A DNA stretch of 64,000 nucleotides from Paenarthrobacter nitroguajacolicus (GTDB lineage Bacteria > Actinomycetota > Actinomycetes > Actinomycetales > Micrococcaceae): contig NZ_JAQPPK010000004.1 of assembly GCF_029952445.1 (NCBI RefSeq), forward strand, positions 1 to 64,000, written 5' to 3'. The position numbers were made by a program, and so were the translations under genes. Under the pieces are notes generated by a model. That model was not told the DNA's origin and searched no databases. It worked only from the letters and a program-made list of their open reading frames with translations. Shown here piece after piece: positions 49,806 through 58,269 of the stretch (position 1 is the stretch's first letter; every line of letters begins with the position of its first letter).

Positions 49806-51010
49806 TTAGGTTCCCAAGTTCAAGACCATCTTTGGGTAAACCGGTAGGTCGATGCCGTTGATGATCTGCATCGTTTTGCGCATCATCAGAGCTTTGCCCG
49901 GAAGGTGTGGCAGAGCGCGCAGTATTTGCTGCTGCATCCAGACCTGGAAACGGCTTTGGGCGATGAAGTGTTTGGCATTATCCGCACCCATCTTTTGCGT
50001 TGCGGTCACGTACTTTCTCATCTTCGTCTCATACTGGGCGAAGGCTGTTGCGTAGCTGCCGGCTTCGGCTAGTTCTCCCGCCAAGACGTAGGCGCCGACT
50101 ATTGCCAAGGTCGTGCCCTGTCCTGAGGTTGGAGAGGGACAGAATGCGGCATCGCCGAGGAGTGCAATCCTGCCAGCTGACCAAGTCGGCATATGTACTT
50201 GACTGCAGGAGGCGAAGTAGAAATCCTCTGCTTCATCCATCTGATCAAGGAGCCATGGAACTTCCCATGCCATGTGACTCATGTGCTTACGCAGGAGTGC
50301 TTTCTGAGATCGGATATCGCGATGGTCGTAATCTGAACGATCACCTGGCATGCTGAGCGCGGCCATCGCCTCGGAGTTATTCCTGATGCTATGGACCCCG
50401 GCGGAATAGTTCGGCTCGACGTAGCCCAGCATCCAACTGTCCAACTTGAGACGGTTTGGCACGGTGAACAGCCCGGTCAGGTAACCAAGGTCACGCACGT
50501 ATTGCTGCTCTGGACCAAACACCAAAGACCGCACGCCTGAGTGCAGCCCATCCGCGCCAATCACGATGTCGTATGAGTCCCTTCGACCGCTTGAAAATCC
50601 AACCACGGCCATGTCTTTCGTCTGCTCTATGCTCACGATTTGCTCGCCGAATACGTATTCAGCGCGGTGCCCGGTGGCCTCATGCAAGAGAGACGCCAGG
50701 TCACCGCGAAGGATTCGGTCTCGGCGATGGGGCCGTCGCCGTCGAACATGTCGGCCCGCAGTTGTGCCCGTTCTCTGTTGTCCTTATCCACCAGGGACAT
50801 TCCTCGACTGGATGTGCGGGCAGCGCGGACGGGTTGGTCGAGGCCGATTCTTCGCAGGACTTCTTTGCCGGGCCCACGTATATCCACGGCCTGACCGCCC
50901 GGGCGCAATTGCGGCGCCTTCTCGACAATGGTCACGTCGAACCCGTGGCCGAGCAGGCAATGTGCCAGTGCGGGTCCTGCGATGCTTGCTCCTGAAATCA
51001 ATACGCGCAT
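49806..51010 (-). pseudogene. FAD-dependent monooxygenase, frameshifted
   Basis: The N-terminal frame (from 51010) has MRVLISGASIAGPALAHCLL, the FAD motif, and QAVDIRGPG. The C-terminal frame has VIGADGLHSGVRSLVF and IALLGDAAFCPSPTSGQGTT, the two further FAD motifs. They are joined by a one-base loss near 50709: adding one base restores E-S-x-RGDLASLLHEATGH with the family RGDL motif, and the whole becomes 401 codons, a normal length. The gene is therefore a single-frameshift pseudogene, a read error, or a recent mutation. Sampled lines look lower in G+C (48-58%) than the neighbours. It is divergent from a TetR-type regulator gene. Confidence 0.85.
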
Positions 51011-51032
51011 AGTCACTCTGAATCTCCTATAT

Positions 51033-51088
51033 GAACACTGTTCTCCAAATACGAACGTTGTTCACTATGAAGATAACGGTGTTATCTT
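51033..51088. promoter_or_regulatory. Operator cluster between the monooxygenase and TetR genes
   Basis: Two related palindromes, GAACACTGTTC (51033-51043) and GAACGTTGTTC (51053-51063), are repeated 20 bp apart, two helical turns. A separate 19-bp perfect inverted repeat, AAGATAACGGTGTTATCTT, follows at 51070-51088. All lie within the gap upstream of both genes and are the obvious sites for the TetR-type regulator. Confidence 0.75.
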
Positions 51089-51117
51089 GTCAAGTGGAAC
51101 CTACGGAAAGGCACGTG

Positions 51118-51762
51118 ATGGGACTCAATCCTGACGTGATTGCCAAGGCAGGGCTGAGCATGTTGGCCGATGTTGGGCTCAACGGACTAACCATGCGAAT
51201 GCTCGCAAGAGAGCTCAGTGTGGGAGCTTCGGCGATCTATGGACACGTCAGGGACAAGCAGGAACTCCTCGACGCTATGGCCACGCTCATGTTCGTCGAG
51301 GCAACGCAGGACTTGGAGGCGCCTCGTCGGGAAACCACGTGGGAGGTGTGGCTCGCGGACTATATGCGGTCCTTGAGGCAGACGTTGCTTCGCTACAGGG
51401 ACGGCGCACGCGTTTTCGCGGGTACCTATGTAAACCATCCGGCGATGGCACGGACCTCGGAATTGATCCTGCGTACGATGCAAGACTCGGGGTTCGGCCT
51501 GCGGGATGCCGCAGGCGGCGTCTCCGCGTTGACCCATTACGTTCTGAGCTTCTGCATAGAGGAACAGGCGCGCGCTGGCGCCGACTATTCCGGCGGTGGG
51601 CCTTATCAATCCGGGCGCATCGTTGAAGGGATCGACATGCAACGGTACCCGCTCACTGCACAACTGATGACGGAAAGTGCGAGTAGCACCCCGGACAATG
51701 AATTTGAGTCCGGCATGCAGGTAATCCTCAACGGCATTCGCGCCAGCCATCGCACCTCATAG
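51118..51762 (+). CDS. TetR-family transcriptional regulator
   Basis: From the ATG at 51118, behind GGAAAGG with good spacing, the protein has 214 residues; upstream in-frame starts would overlap the operator sites. The N-terminal helix-turn-helix is seen in VIAKAGLSMLADVGLNGLTM, then RMLARELSVGASAIYGHVRDKQELLDAMA. The rest resembles the TetR_C ligand-binding domain, as in tetracycline-type repressors. It probably represses itself and the divergent monooxygenase gene. As the monooxygenase is frameshifted, the regulator may have lost its main target. Confidence 0.9.
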   Translation: MGLNPDVIAKAGLSMLADVGLNGLTMRMLARELSVGASAIYGHVRDKQELLDAMATLMFVEATQDLEAPRRETTWEVWLADYMRSLRQTLLRYRDGARVFAGTYVNHPAMARTSELILRTMQDSGFGLRDAAGGVSALTHYVLSFCIEEQARAGADYSGGGPYQSGRIVEGIDMQRYPLTAQLMTESASSTPDNEFESGMQVILNGIRASHRTS

Positions 51763-52083
51763 GGGTGGCTGACCTGGAAGGGAGCGTCAGGTTTCAGCGT
51801 ACGGGCGGTGCTCATATTCCCTAACCTGTGAGATGCCACGGTCGGCCCTCGACCTGGACCAAGTACGAGTTCGGTTCCGACCGGATGGTCCCTCGCACCT
51901 CACTATCTTGGCTGCCTGGCGACCATCTGGCGCCATCGAGCTGGGAACCGTTTGGAAACCTGTGCCCCAGCACTCGACTGCGAGAGCGTTCGCGTTTAAG
52001 GGGGTTTAGGTGAGAGAGGATCGGAAGTGCGCAAATGATCACTCAACATGATTAAGTGAGCACATCCCTGTTACGGTGGTGGC
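51763..52083. other. Gap between TetR and DeoR genes with a dispersed repeat
   Basis: I see no gene in these 321 bp. At 51979-52019 the plus strand carries TGCGAGAGCGTT...GGTGAGAGAGG, a second copy of the element found at 49599-49639 on the other strand. The last 60 bp probably carry the promoter and operator of the DeoR gene. Confidence 0.7.
52039..52059. promoter_or_regulatory. Possible DeoR operator
   Basis: TCACT and AGTGA are inverted around an 11-bp A+T-rich centre, 25 bp before the DeoR start. This is a weak but plausible self-regulation site. Confidence 0.4.
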
Positions 52084-52851
52084 ATGGGAACCACTGACCG
52101 CCACCGGCTCATCGGCGAGCTGCTGCGTGGGAAAGAAGAAGTATCTGTCGACGAACTCGTCTCCGCCACGGGAGCTTCAGGGGCCACGATCCGCCGCGAC
52201 CTCGAGATCCTTGCAGCCAACGGTGTCCTCAAACGGGTGCACGGCGGCGCACGCAGTTTGCTGGCACGCGGCGAAAATCCGGGCTATGGCCAGCGCGAGT
52301 TGGAAGACCAAGACGCCAAGGCCCGCATAGCCAAAGCCGTGGAAGGACTAATCCGGGACCGCGAGCATGTCTGGCTGGACAGCGGCTCCACGGCTACGGA
52401 AGTCGCACGAAGACTCAGCAAACGTGAACTTACTGTGATGCCCATGTCCCTCTACAGCGTTGAGGCCCTGACGCAATCCAAGGACGGACGTGCACCCGAG
52501 CTCATCCTCCCCGGCGGCCGCCTCACGACCGGTGAGCAGTCTTTCCGGGGTCCAATGGCGGAAGCCAATATTCGCTCCCTGAGGTTCGACACCGCCGTCG
52601 TGACTCCCTGCGCGCTCAACCTGAAGGACGGGCTCCTTGCGCACGACCTCGACGACGCCGCCGTGAAGCGCGCCGGACTGGAATCGGGAGCGCGGGTGAT
52701 CGTCGCTGCCGCGGCAAGCAAATGGAATGCCAGCGCAAGAGCCCTGGTTGCAGCCATGGACAGCGTGGATGTGATCGTAACGGACCTCAAACCGTCCCCC
52801 GAAGACCTTGCCCGACTGAACAAACTCTCCGTGGAAGTTGTGATTGCATGA
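52084..52851 (+). CDS. DeoR/GlpR-family transcriptional regulator
   Basis: The protein has 255 residues. The N-terminal helix-turn-helix has the family wording VSVDELVSATGASGATIRRD, then LEILAANGVLKRVHGGA. The C-terminal sugar-phosphate-binding domain has LDSGSTATEVAR and the VVTPCALNLKDGL region. These regulators normally respond to phosphorylated sugars. It is joined to the following transporter gene by an ATGA overlap, so the pair is one operon, and the transporter is a likely target. Confidence 0.92.
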   Translation: MGTTDRHRLIGELLRGKEEVSVDELVSATGASGATIRRDLEILAANGVLKRVHGGARSLLARGENPGYGQRELEDQDAKARIAKAVEGLIRDREHVWLDSGSTATEVARRLSKRELTVMPMSLYSVEALTQSKDGRAPELILPGGRLTTGEQSFRGPMAEANIRSLRFDTAVVTPCALNLKDGLLAHDLDDAAVKRAGLESGARVIVAAAASKWNASARALVAAMDSVDVIVTDLKPSPEDLARLNKLSVEVVIA

Positions 52852-54035
52852 CCACCAACACCAGAAGCACCACCAACGTCAACGCTGCGGCAGTGGCGAC
52901 GTTCCTGATCTTCGGCATGAATGGTTTGGTCTTCGCCAGTTGGGCTGCCCGTATTCCGGCAGTGACCGAGGCCCTCAGCCTGACGTCCGGCCAAATGGGC
53001 ACGCTTTTGCTCTGCACCGCGGTCGGCTCCCTGCTGGCGCTGCCGTCGGCGGGTTGGGTCGTGGGCAGGATCGGTACTGCGAACACTGTTCGCGTGGCTG
53101 GCATCGTGGTGGGAGTGGCCGGCGCGGCCATAGCCTTCTCGCTGATGGCTGCTTCGGTGCCTGCGACGGCGGTGGCCCTCTTCTTCTTCGGCATTGGTAT
53201 CGGCCTGTGGGATGTTGCTCAGAACATCGAGGGTGCTGACGTGGAACACCGGCTTGGGCGAACCATCATGCCGCAATTCCACGCCGCTTTCAGTGGTGGC
53301 GCCTTCCTGGGCGCGCTGATTGGCGCCGGGCTTTCCCAACTAGGGGTTGGCCTGCCGGAACACCTGCTGGTCATTGCCGCCATTGCGGTCGCCTTGGCGC
53401 TGACGGTCCCCCGCTTCTTCCTTCCGCACGAAGCGGTGGAAATTGACGACGGCGGCGGGACGGCTGAGAAGGGTCCCACGGCTTGGCGGGACGGCAGGAC
53501 GCTGCTCATCGGCGTCGTGGTTTTGGGTGCGACCCTCACCGAAGGTGCGGGCAATGACTGGATTGCCAAAGCCGCGGTGGATGGGTTGGGTTCCTCGGAG
53601 TCCACCGGGGCCTTGCTGTTCGCCCTGTTTGTCCTGGCCATGACCGTCATGCGGTTCCTGGGCGGCAAGGCGATCGATAAGTTCGGCCGGGTGACGGTTC
53701 TCCGCGCCAGCATGGCCGCCGCTGCCTTGGGCCTGGCGCTGTTCGTTTTCGCCGGCAACGTGGTTGTGGCCGGCATCGGTGCGGCTCTCTGGGGCATTGG
53801 GGCGGCGCTGGCCTTCCCCATGGGTATGTCCGCCGCCGCTGACGATCCCAAGCACGCTGCCGCCCGGGTCTCGGTGGTGTCGACCATCGGCTACATCGCG
53901 TTCCTGGCGGGTCCACCTTTGCTGGGTTACCTGGGTGACCAGACCGGGATCCACTTGGCACTGCTGGCCATTGGCGCGCCTATTGTGCTTGCTCTCCTGC
54001 TCGCCGGCGTCGCGAAGCCCTTGCCGCCCAAATAG
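52848..54035 (+). CDS. Major facilitator superfamily transporter
   Basis: The protein has 395 residues with about twelve membrane helices. It resembles the sugar-efflux or YbjJ-like group, with FGMNGLVFASWAARIPAV near the N-terminus and a helix-loop GKAIDKFGRVTVLRASM in the second half, the usual MFS loop motif. The substrate is unknown, but the DeoR partner suggests a sugar or sugar derivative. The last 56 bp overlap the end of the convergent PAP2 gene. Confidence 0.9.
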   Translation: MTTNTRSTTNVNAAAVATFLIFGMNGLVFASWAARIPAVTEALSLTSGQMGTLLLCTAVGSLLALPSAGWVVGRIGTANTVRVAGIVVGVAGAAIAFSLMAASVPATAVALFFFGIGIGLWDVAQNIEGADVEHRLGRTIMPQFHAAFSGGAFLGALIGAGLSQLGVGLPEHLLVIAAIAVALALTVPRFFLPHEAVEIDDGGGTAEKGPTAWRDGRTLLIGVVVLGATLTEGAGNDWIAKAAVDGLGSSESTGALLFALFVLAMTVMRFLGGKAIDKFGRVTVLRASMAAAALGLALFVFAGNVVVAGIGAALWGIGAALAFPMGMSAAADDPKHAAARVSVVSTIGYIAFLAGPPLLGYLGDQTGIHLALLAIGAPIVLALLLAGVAKPLPPK

Positions 54036-54684
54036 TCGTGGTGCCGGCATTCATATTCTCTTGGATGCATGCATCGCGGAAACGCCACCACATCAGAATC
54101 ACTACGGCTGCCGCGAGACAGGCACCGCCCAGAACGTCACTCAGCCAGTGTGCGGACAGATAGGTGCGGCTGATCATCATGGCGATGACTCCCAAAGCTG
54201 CCAGTGATGACATCCACCAGCGGCCAACGAGGAACGCAAGCACCAACAGCAGGGCTGTGGTGGCAGATACATGCCCCGAAGGGTATGAACCAGTGTCGGT
54301 CAGGACCTTGGCCCCCTCAGGACGGGCGCGGCCAACCACGGCTTTGGCCAGCTGGGTGAGCGCCAGGGCGACTACCCCGGACACCGTAACGAAAGCAGCT
54401 GTCCTCGGACGGTTCCAGATGAGCAGCACGAGTGCCAGCACAGCGTGGCACGACAGCATTCCCACGTAGCCCACCCAGTTGAGGACTCCGTTCACACCGT
54501 CCCAAAAAGTCGTGTGCAACGTGAAGGAGTAGGCCTGCCACCACGTGTCCACTCGGTTGAAGGCCGGATCGCCTTGTCCGACCAGGATCATGATCCCCGG
54601 AACCGCGAAGGCGCCCAACAGCAGCAGCCCGGAGGCGACCAGCTGCCTATCCGGCTGCCTGTGCGGAGTCAGGACGCGAATCAT
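53980..54684 (-). CDS. PAP2-family phosphatase
   Basis: From the ATG at 54684 (a TTG precedes it) the protein has 234 residues and about six membrane helices. The three PAP2 motifs are KAVVGRARP, PSGHVS and SRTYLSAHWLSDVLGG, with the catalytic histidines in the last two. It should dephosphorylate a lipid phosphate such as undecaprenyl diphosphate or phosphatidic acid. The basic C-terminal tail overlaps the MFS gene, so transcription converges. The neighbouring gene, divergent at 54740, encodes a second PAP2 domain. Confidence 0.9.
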   Translation of the reverse strand: MIRVLTPHRQPDRQLVASGLLLLGAFAVPGIMILVGQGDPAFNRVDTWWQAYSFTLHTTFWDGVNGVLNWVGYVGMLSCHAVLALVLLIWNRPRTAAFVTVSGVVALALTQLAKAVVGRARPEGAKVLTDTGSYPSGHVSATTALLLVLAFLVGRWWMSSLAALGVIAMMISRTYLSAHWLSDVLGGACLAAAVVILMWWRFRDACIQENMNAGTTTIWAARASRRRRAGEQAQ

Positions 54685-54739
54685 CAACTCATCGTAGCCA
54701 TGGCGGCCTCACAGTACCGGCAGGCGATACTGTGAGGGG

Positions 54740-56245
54740 ATGCGAGGCTTCGTGGGCAAAGGCCCCAAACGTGTTGTGAAACTCGACCACTTCCTGGTGC
54801 GGGCTGTTTCCCGGCAACCGCAAGGAGACCACGACGTCTTCTTCCGCAGGCTCTCCTCGGCAGCGACCAAGGGAAAACTCTGGTTCGGTATCGCCGGAAT
54901 CATGGCAACGGTGCCGGGCAGGCCCCGAAGGGCGGCGCTTCATGGACTGCTCGCCCTGGGCGTTGCCTCCGGCGTTACCAACGTCATTTTCAAGCGGGCA
55001 TTGCCGCGGAGGCGCCCGCTTCCTGAGCACCTTCCACTTTTCCGGTTCGTGAACCCGCAGCCCACGAGTTCCTCCATGCCGTCCGGCCATTCAGCGTCCG
55101 CCGTGGCCTTCGCGGTGGGTGCGGGCATCGTCTCGCCTGCGATTGGTGTGGCCTTGGCTCCCATCGCCGTCGGAGTTGCCTACTCGCGTGTCCACACGGG
55201 CGCCCACTGGCCCTCGGATGTTGTCTTCGGTTCCGCTTTGGGTGCCGGCGCTGCGCTCCTCACCCGCAAGTGGTGGCCGGCCAGGCCAGCGGAGCCGTCC
55301 CCGCGCCGCACGCCGGCGGAAGTGCCAGCGATTCACGACGGCGAAGGGCTGAGTATCGCAGTCAACGTCCTCGGTGGGTCATACTCCCCCGAAACCGGCG
55401 AACTTCTCCGAGAGATATTCCCCAAGGCGTATATACGCGAGATCTCCGAGGGTGAGGATGTTGCGGAAGAAGTCAATGCCGCGGCAACCCGGCCCGGGAC
55501 CGTGGCGCTGGGTGTGTGGGGCGGTGACGGAACGGTGGGTGCGGCCGCTGCCGCCGCCGTCGAGCATTCACTGCCTCTGGCTGTCCTTCCGGGCGGGACG
55601 CTCAATCATTTTGCCCGCGACCTTGGCGCAGGGTCCATCGACGACGTCCTTGATGCGCTGGGCAATGGTTACGCGGCATCGGTTGACCTGGGCCGCGTTG
55701 TGGTGGAGCGCGGCCTGCCTGACTCGCCGGAAATCTCGGAACTGGCCATGCTGAATACTGCCAGCGTGGGCGTGTATCCCAACCTGGTCCGGCGGCGTGA
55801 GCGGCTCCAGCCCGCCATGGGCAAGCCGCTCGCAAGTGTGGTGGCATCACTGCGGACATTCGGCGTGAACTCGCCCACCACCCTGTTGGTAAATGGCCAG
55901 CGGCACAAACTCTGGATCCTTTACATGGGTCGCGGAAGGTTCTATCCCAGCGACCATGCCCCGCTTCGCAGGCCAGTGCTGGACGATGGCGTGTTCGACC
56001 TCCGGATGATCACCGCGGACGAGCCTTTTGCGCGCGCCCGACTGTTGTGGGCAGTTATCACCGGCACAGTGACTGCGTCCAAGGTCACGCACCTCACTGA
56101 GGCCACGGACATCACCGTGGAAGCTATCGGACAACCCCTTGTGCTGGCCGTGGACGGTGAACCTAAGCCCGGTGTCCGGAAAGCCACCTTTACCGTCAAG
56201 CCCCGGGTTCTCCGGGTCTATTCGCCGCTGCCGGTTGCCGGGTAG
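54740..56245 (+). CDS. PAP2 phosphatase fused to a diacylglycerol-kinase-like domain
   Basis: The protein has 501 residues. The N-terminal half has PAP2 motifs KRALPRRRP, MPSGHSAS and SRVHTGAHWPSDV. The second half (about 200-500) is a lipid-kinase catalytic domain of the DAGK/YegS group, with GVWGGDGTVGAAAAAAVEH and LAVLPGGTLNHFARDL. A phosphatase and kinase for related lipids in one chain suggest a cycle between phosphatidic acid or a polyprenyl phosphate and its free alcohol, although the two sites may act on different lipids. No good ribosome binding site precedes the ATG; GATACT at 54725-54730 would allow a near-leaderless message. Confidence 0.9.
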   Translation: MRGFVGKGPKRVVKLDHFLVRAVSRQPQGDHDVFFRRLSSAATKGKLWFGIAGIMATVPGRPRRAALHGLLALGVASGVTNVIFKRALPRRRPLPEHLPLFRFVNPQPTSSSMPSGHSASAVAFAVGAGIVSPAIGVALAPIAVGVAYSRVHTGAHWPSDVVFGSALGAGAALLTRKWWPARPAEPSPRRTPAEVPAIHDGEGLSIAVNVLGGSYSPETGELLREIFPKAYIREISEGEDVAEEVNAAATRPGTVALGVWGGDGTVGAAAAAAVEHSLPLAVLPGGTLNHFARDLGAGSIDDVLDALGNGYAASVDLGRVVVERGLPDSPEISELAMLNTASVGVYPNLVRRRERLQPAMGKPLASVVASLRTFGVNSPTTLLVNGQRHKLWILYMGRGRFYPSDHAPLRRPVLDDGVFDLRMITADEPFARARLLWAVITGTVTASKVTHLTEATDITVEAIGQPLVLAVDGEPKPGVRKATFTVKPRVLRVYSPLPVAG

Positions 56246-56276
56246 GACGGCCCCTGGGGGTCATCCGGGAGGATTA

Positions 56277-56331
56277 CCCTGACTGAACCCTGAATCATCC
56301 CTGAGACAGGCGAATTACGCGCCCTCCCTGA
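56277..56331 (+). promoter_or_regulatory. Phased CCCTGA direct repeats upstream of ABC/two-component operon
   Basis: CCCTGA occurs at 56277, 56288 and 56299, exactly 11 bp apart, and once more at 56326. Direct repeats on the same helix face are typical binding sites of response regulators or activators. The operon they precede encodes its own response regulator. Confidence 0.6.
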
Positions 56332-56396
56332 GTAGCGTTGTGAGTACATTCAAAACTCACCTGCACGTTCACGTGCTCCGAGGAGGGAACGCTTCC

Positions 56397-57338
56397 ATGA
56401 TCGAAGCAAAAGGCCTGACCAAGGTCTACGGCCAAAAGACTGCCGTCGGCGGCGTCAGTTTCACTGTCCAAGCTGGACGGGTGACGGGCTTCCTTGGCCC
56501 GAACGGTGCCGGTAAGTCCACCACGATGCGCATGATCATGGGATTGGACTCTCCCACGTCGGGAGATGTCACGGTCAATGGCCTGCACTATGCCCAGCAC
56601 AAGGCTCCCCTTCACCAGGTGGGCGCATTGCTGGATGCCAAGGCCGTTCACACCAGCCGCAGTGCGTACAACCACCTGTTGGCCATGGCCGCAACGCACA
56701 GCATTCCAACCGCCCGCGTTCACGAAGTCATTGAAATGACCGGGCTCGGGGCCGTGGCGAAGAAGAAAGCCGGCGGATTCTCGCTGGGCATGGGCCAGCG
56801 CCTCGGCATCGCCGCCGCGCTGTTGGGTGACCCCCAAACCCTCATTCTGGACGAGCCCGTCAACGGCTTGGATCCTGAAGGCGTTCTGTGGGTGCGCAAC
56901 CTGGTCAAGTACTTGGCCAGCCAGGGAAAGACCGTTTTCCTCTCCTCACACCTGATGAGCGAAATGGCACAGACCGCTGACCACCTGATCGTGATCGGCC
57001 GGGGCAGGATCATCGCGGATGCTCCCGTGCAGGACATCATCGCCGGCGCCCAGCAAGCCAAGACCCTGGTTCGCACCTCAGCTGCAAGCCAGTTGTCGGC
57101 CTTGCTTGTTGGCGACGGCGTCAGGGTAGACCAGAGCCAAACCGAAACCCTTGAAGTCGTGGGCCTGCAGCCGCGCGAGATCGCCCAGGTCGCTTTGGAC
57201 AACAACGTGCTGGTTTACGAACTGACGCCGCAGGTTTCCTCCCTTGAGGATGCCTACTTCAATCTCACCAAGGACGAAGTGGAATACCACTCCCACATGT
57301 CCGGTGAACCTGTCCCTGCCGCGCAGGAAGGAAACTAA
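56397..57338 (+). CDS. ABC transporter ATP-binding protein (DrrA/BcrA-like)
   Basis: From the ATG at 56397, behind AGGAGGG, the protein has 313 residues; an earlier frame start at 56340 has no such site. The Walker A is FLGPNGAGKSTTMRMIMGL, the signature is FSLGMGQRLGIAAALLGDP and the Walker B is LILDEPVNGLDPEG. The signature is LGMGQ instead of LSGGQ, as often in this group. The C-terminal 90 residues are the accessory region typical of DrrA/BcrA exporters, some of which give antibiotic or bacteriocin resistance. It is followed after 5 bp by the permease gene. Confidence 0.93.
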   Translation: MIEAKGLTKVYGQKTAVGGVSFTVQAGRVTGFLGPNGAGKSTTMRMIMGLDSPTSGDVTVNGLHYAQHKAPLHQVGALLDAKAVHTSRSAYNHLLAMAATHSIPTARVHEVIEMTGLGAVAKKKAGGFSLGMGQRLGIAAALLGDPQTLILDEPVNGLDPEGVLWVRNLVKYLASQGKTVFLSSHLMSEMAQTADHLIVIGRGRIIADAPVQDIIAGAQQAKTLVRTSAASQLSALLVGDGVRVDQSQTETLEVVGLQPREIAQVALDNNVLVYELTPQVSSLEDAYFNLTKDEVEYHSHMSGEPVPAAQEGN

Positions 57339-57343
57339 GGACA

Positions 57344-58243
57344 ATGAGCACCATGACTGAAAACCGCACCAATACTCCGGCCCACGCATCGGCCGGTGTC
57401 CGCGGCGTTACTTTTGGGGGAGTGGTCAAGTCCGAGTGGATCAAGCTCCGTTCGTTGACGTCCACCGTGATCCTGCTCGCTCTGACACTTGTTGCCACAG
57501 TGGGTGTCGGCGCCCTTGCCGTCTTGATCCGTTTCACCTTCCTGGACCAGATGATCAAGCAGGCCAAGGAGGCCGGCCAGCCGGTCACCGCGGAGATGCT
57601 GACGAAGTCCTTCCCGCCAGGTTCCGGCTTTGACCTTTACAACCTGCCCAACGCCGGCATCCAGATCGGCACCTTGGTCCTTGGCTCCCTCGCCGTGCTC
57701 TTCATCTCTTCCGAGTACGCCACGGGCATGATCCGTTCAACAATGAACGCGGTACCCAAGCGCATTCCGGCCTTCGCGGCCAAGGCTTTGCTTCTGGTAG
57801 TCATCTCCTATGTCATCACCACCGTGGCCGCGGTGCTCACGTTCCTGATCGCCATGCCCGTCTTCCAGGGCCTCGACATTGATCTGACGTGGTCCACGGA
57901 GGGCGTGATGTACAGCATCTTCACCGGTGGCCTGTATGTTGCCGGTGTTGCGCTGATCGGACTGTCGCTGGGAACGCTTCTGCGCAACTCCGCCGGTGGA
58001 GTTACCGTGCTCGTCGCGCTGTTCTTTGTCCTGTCGATCGCGTCGGGCTTCCTGTCCCTGGTACCCGGCGACTTCTGGAAGTACGTACCCCAGTACATCC
58101 CCAGTGAAGCCGGTGGCAGGTTTCTCTCCATCGGGCACACCGATGGCGTAATCGACCCGTGGCAGGGTGGCCTGATCTTCCTGGGCTATGTGCTGGTGTT
58201 CCTCATCCCGGCCATGATCGTCATCAAGAAGCGCGACGTCTAA
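57344..58243 (+). CDS. ABC-2 type permease
   Basis: The protein has 299 residues with about six helices: one near the N-terminus (residues 40-65), then a cluster at about 105-130, 145-175, 185-210, 220-245 and 270-290. The start VKSEWIKLRSLTSTVILLAL, with KxEW-x-KxR before the first helix, is the usual entry of DrrB/BcrB-like permeases. It works with the preceding ATP-binding protein. The next gene (27 bp) encodes a sensor kinase, so the four genes look like one transcription unit for export and sensing of a drug or envelope-active compound. Confidence 0.88.
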   Translation: MSTMTENRTNTPAHASAGVRGVTFGGVVKSEWIKLRSLTSTVILLALTLVATVGVGALAVLIRFTFLDQMIKQAKEAGQPVTAEMLTKSFPPGSGFDLYNLPNAGIQIGTLVLGSLAVLFISSEYATGMIRSTMNAVPKRIPAFAAKALLLVVISYVITTVAAVLTFLIAMPVFQGLDIDLTWSTEGVMYSIFTGGLYVAGVALIGLSLGTLLRNSAGGVTVLVALFFVLSIASGFLSLVPGDFWKYVPQYIPSEAGGRFLSIGHTDGVIDPWQGGLIFLGYVLVFLIPAMIVIKKRDV

Positions 58244-58269
58244 GTCGGCGTGCCGTCTAGGCTCAATCC

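Noticed and set aside
51031..51117. A longer TetR start at 51031
   Set aside because: This would place coding sequence over the operator palindromes and has no ribosome binding site, while the ATG at 51118 has GGAAAGG in front.
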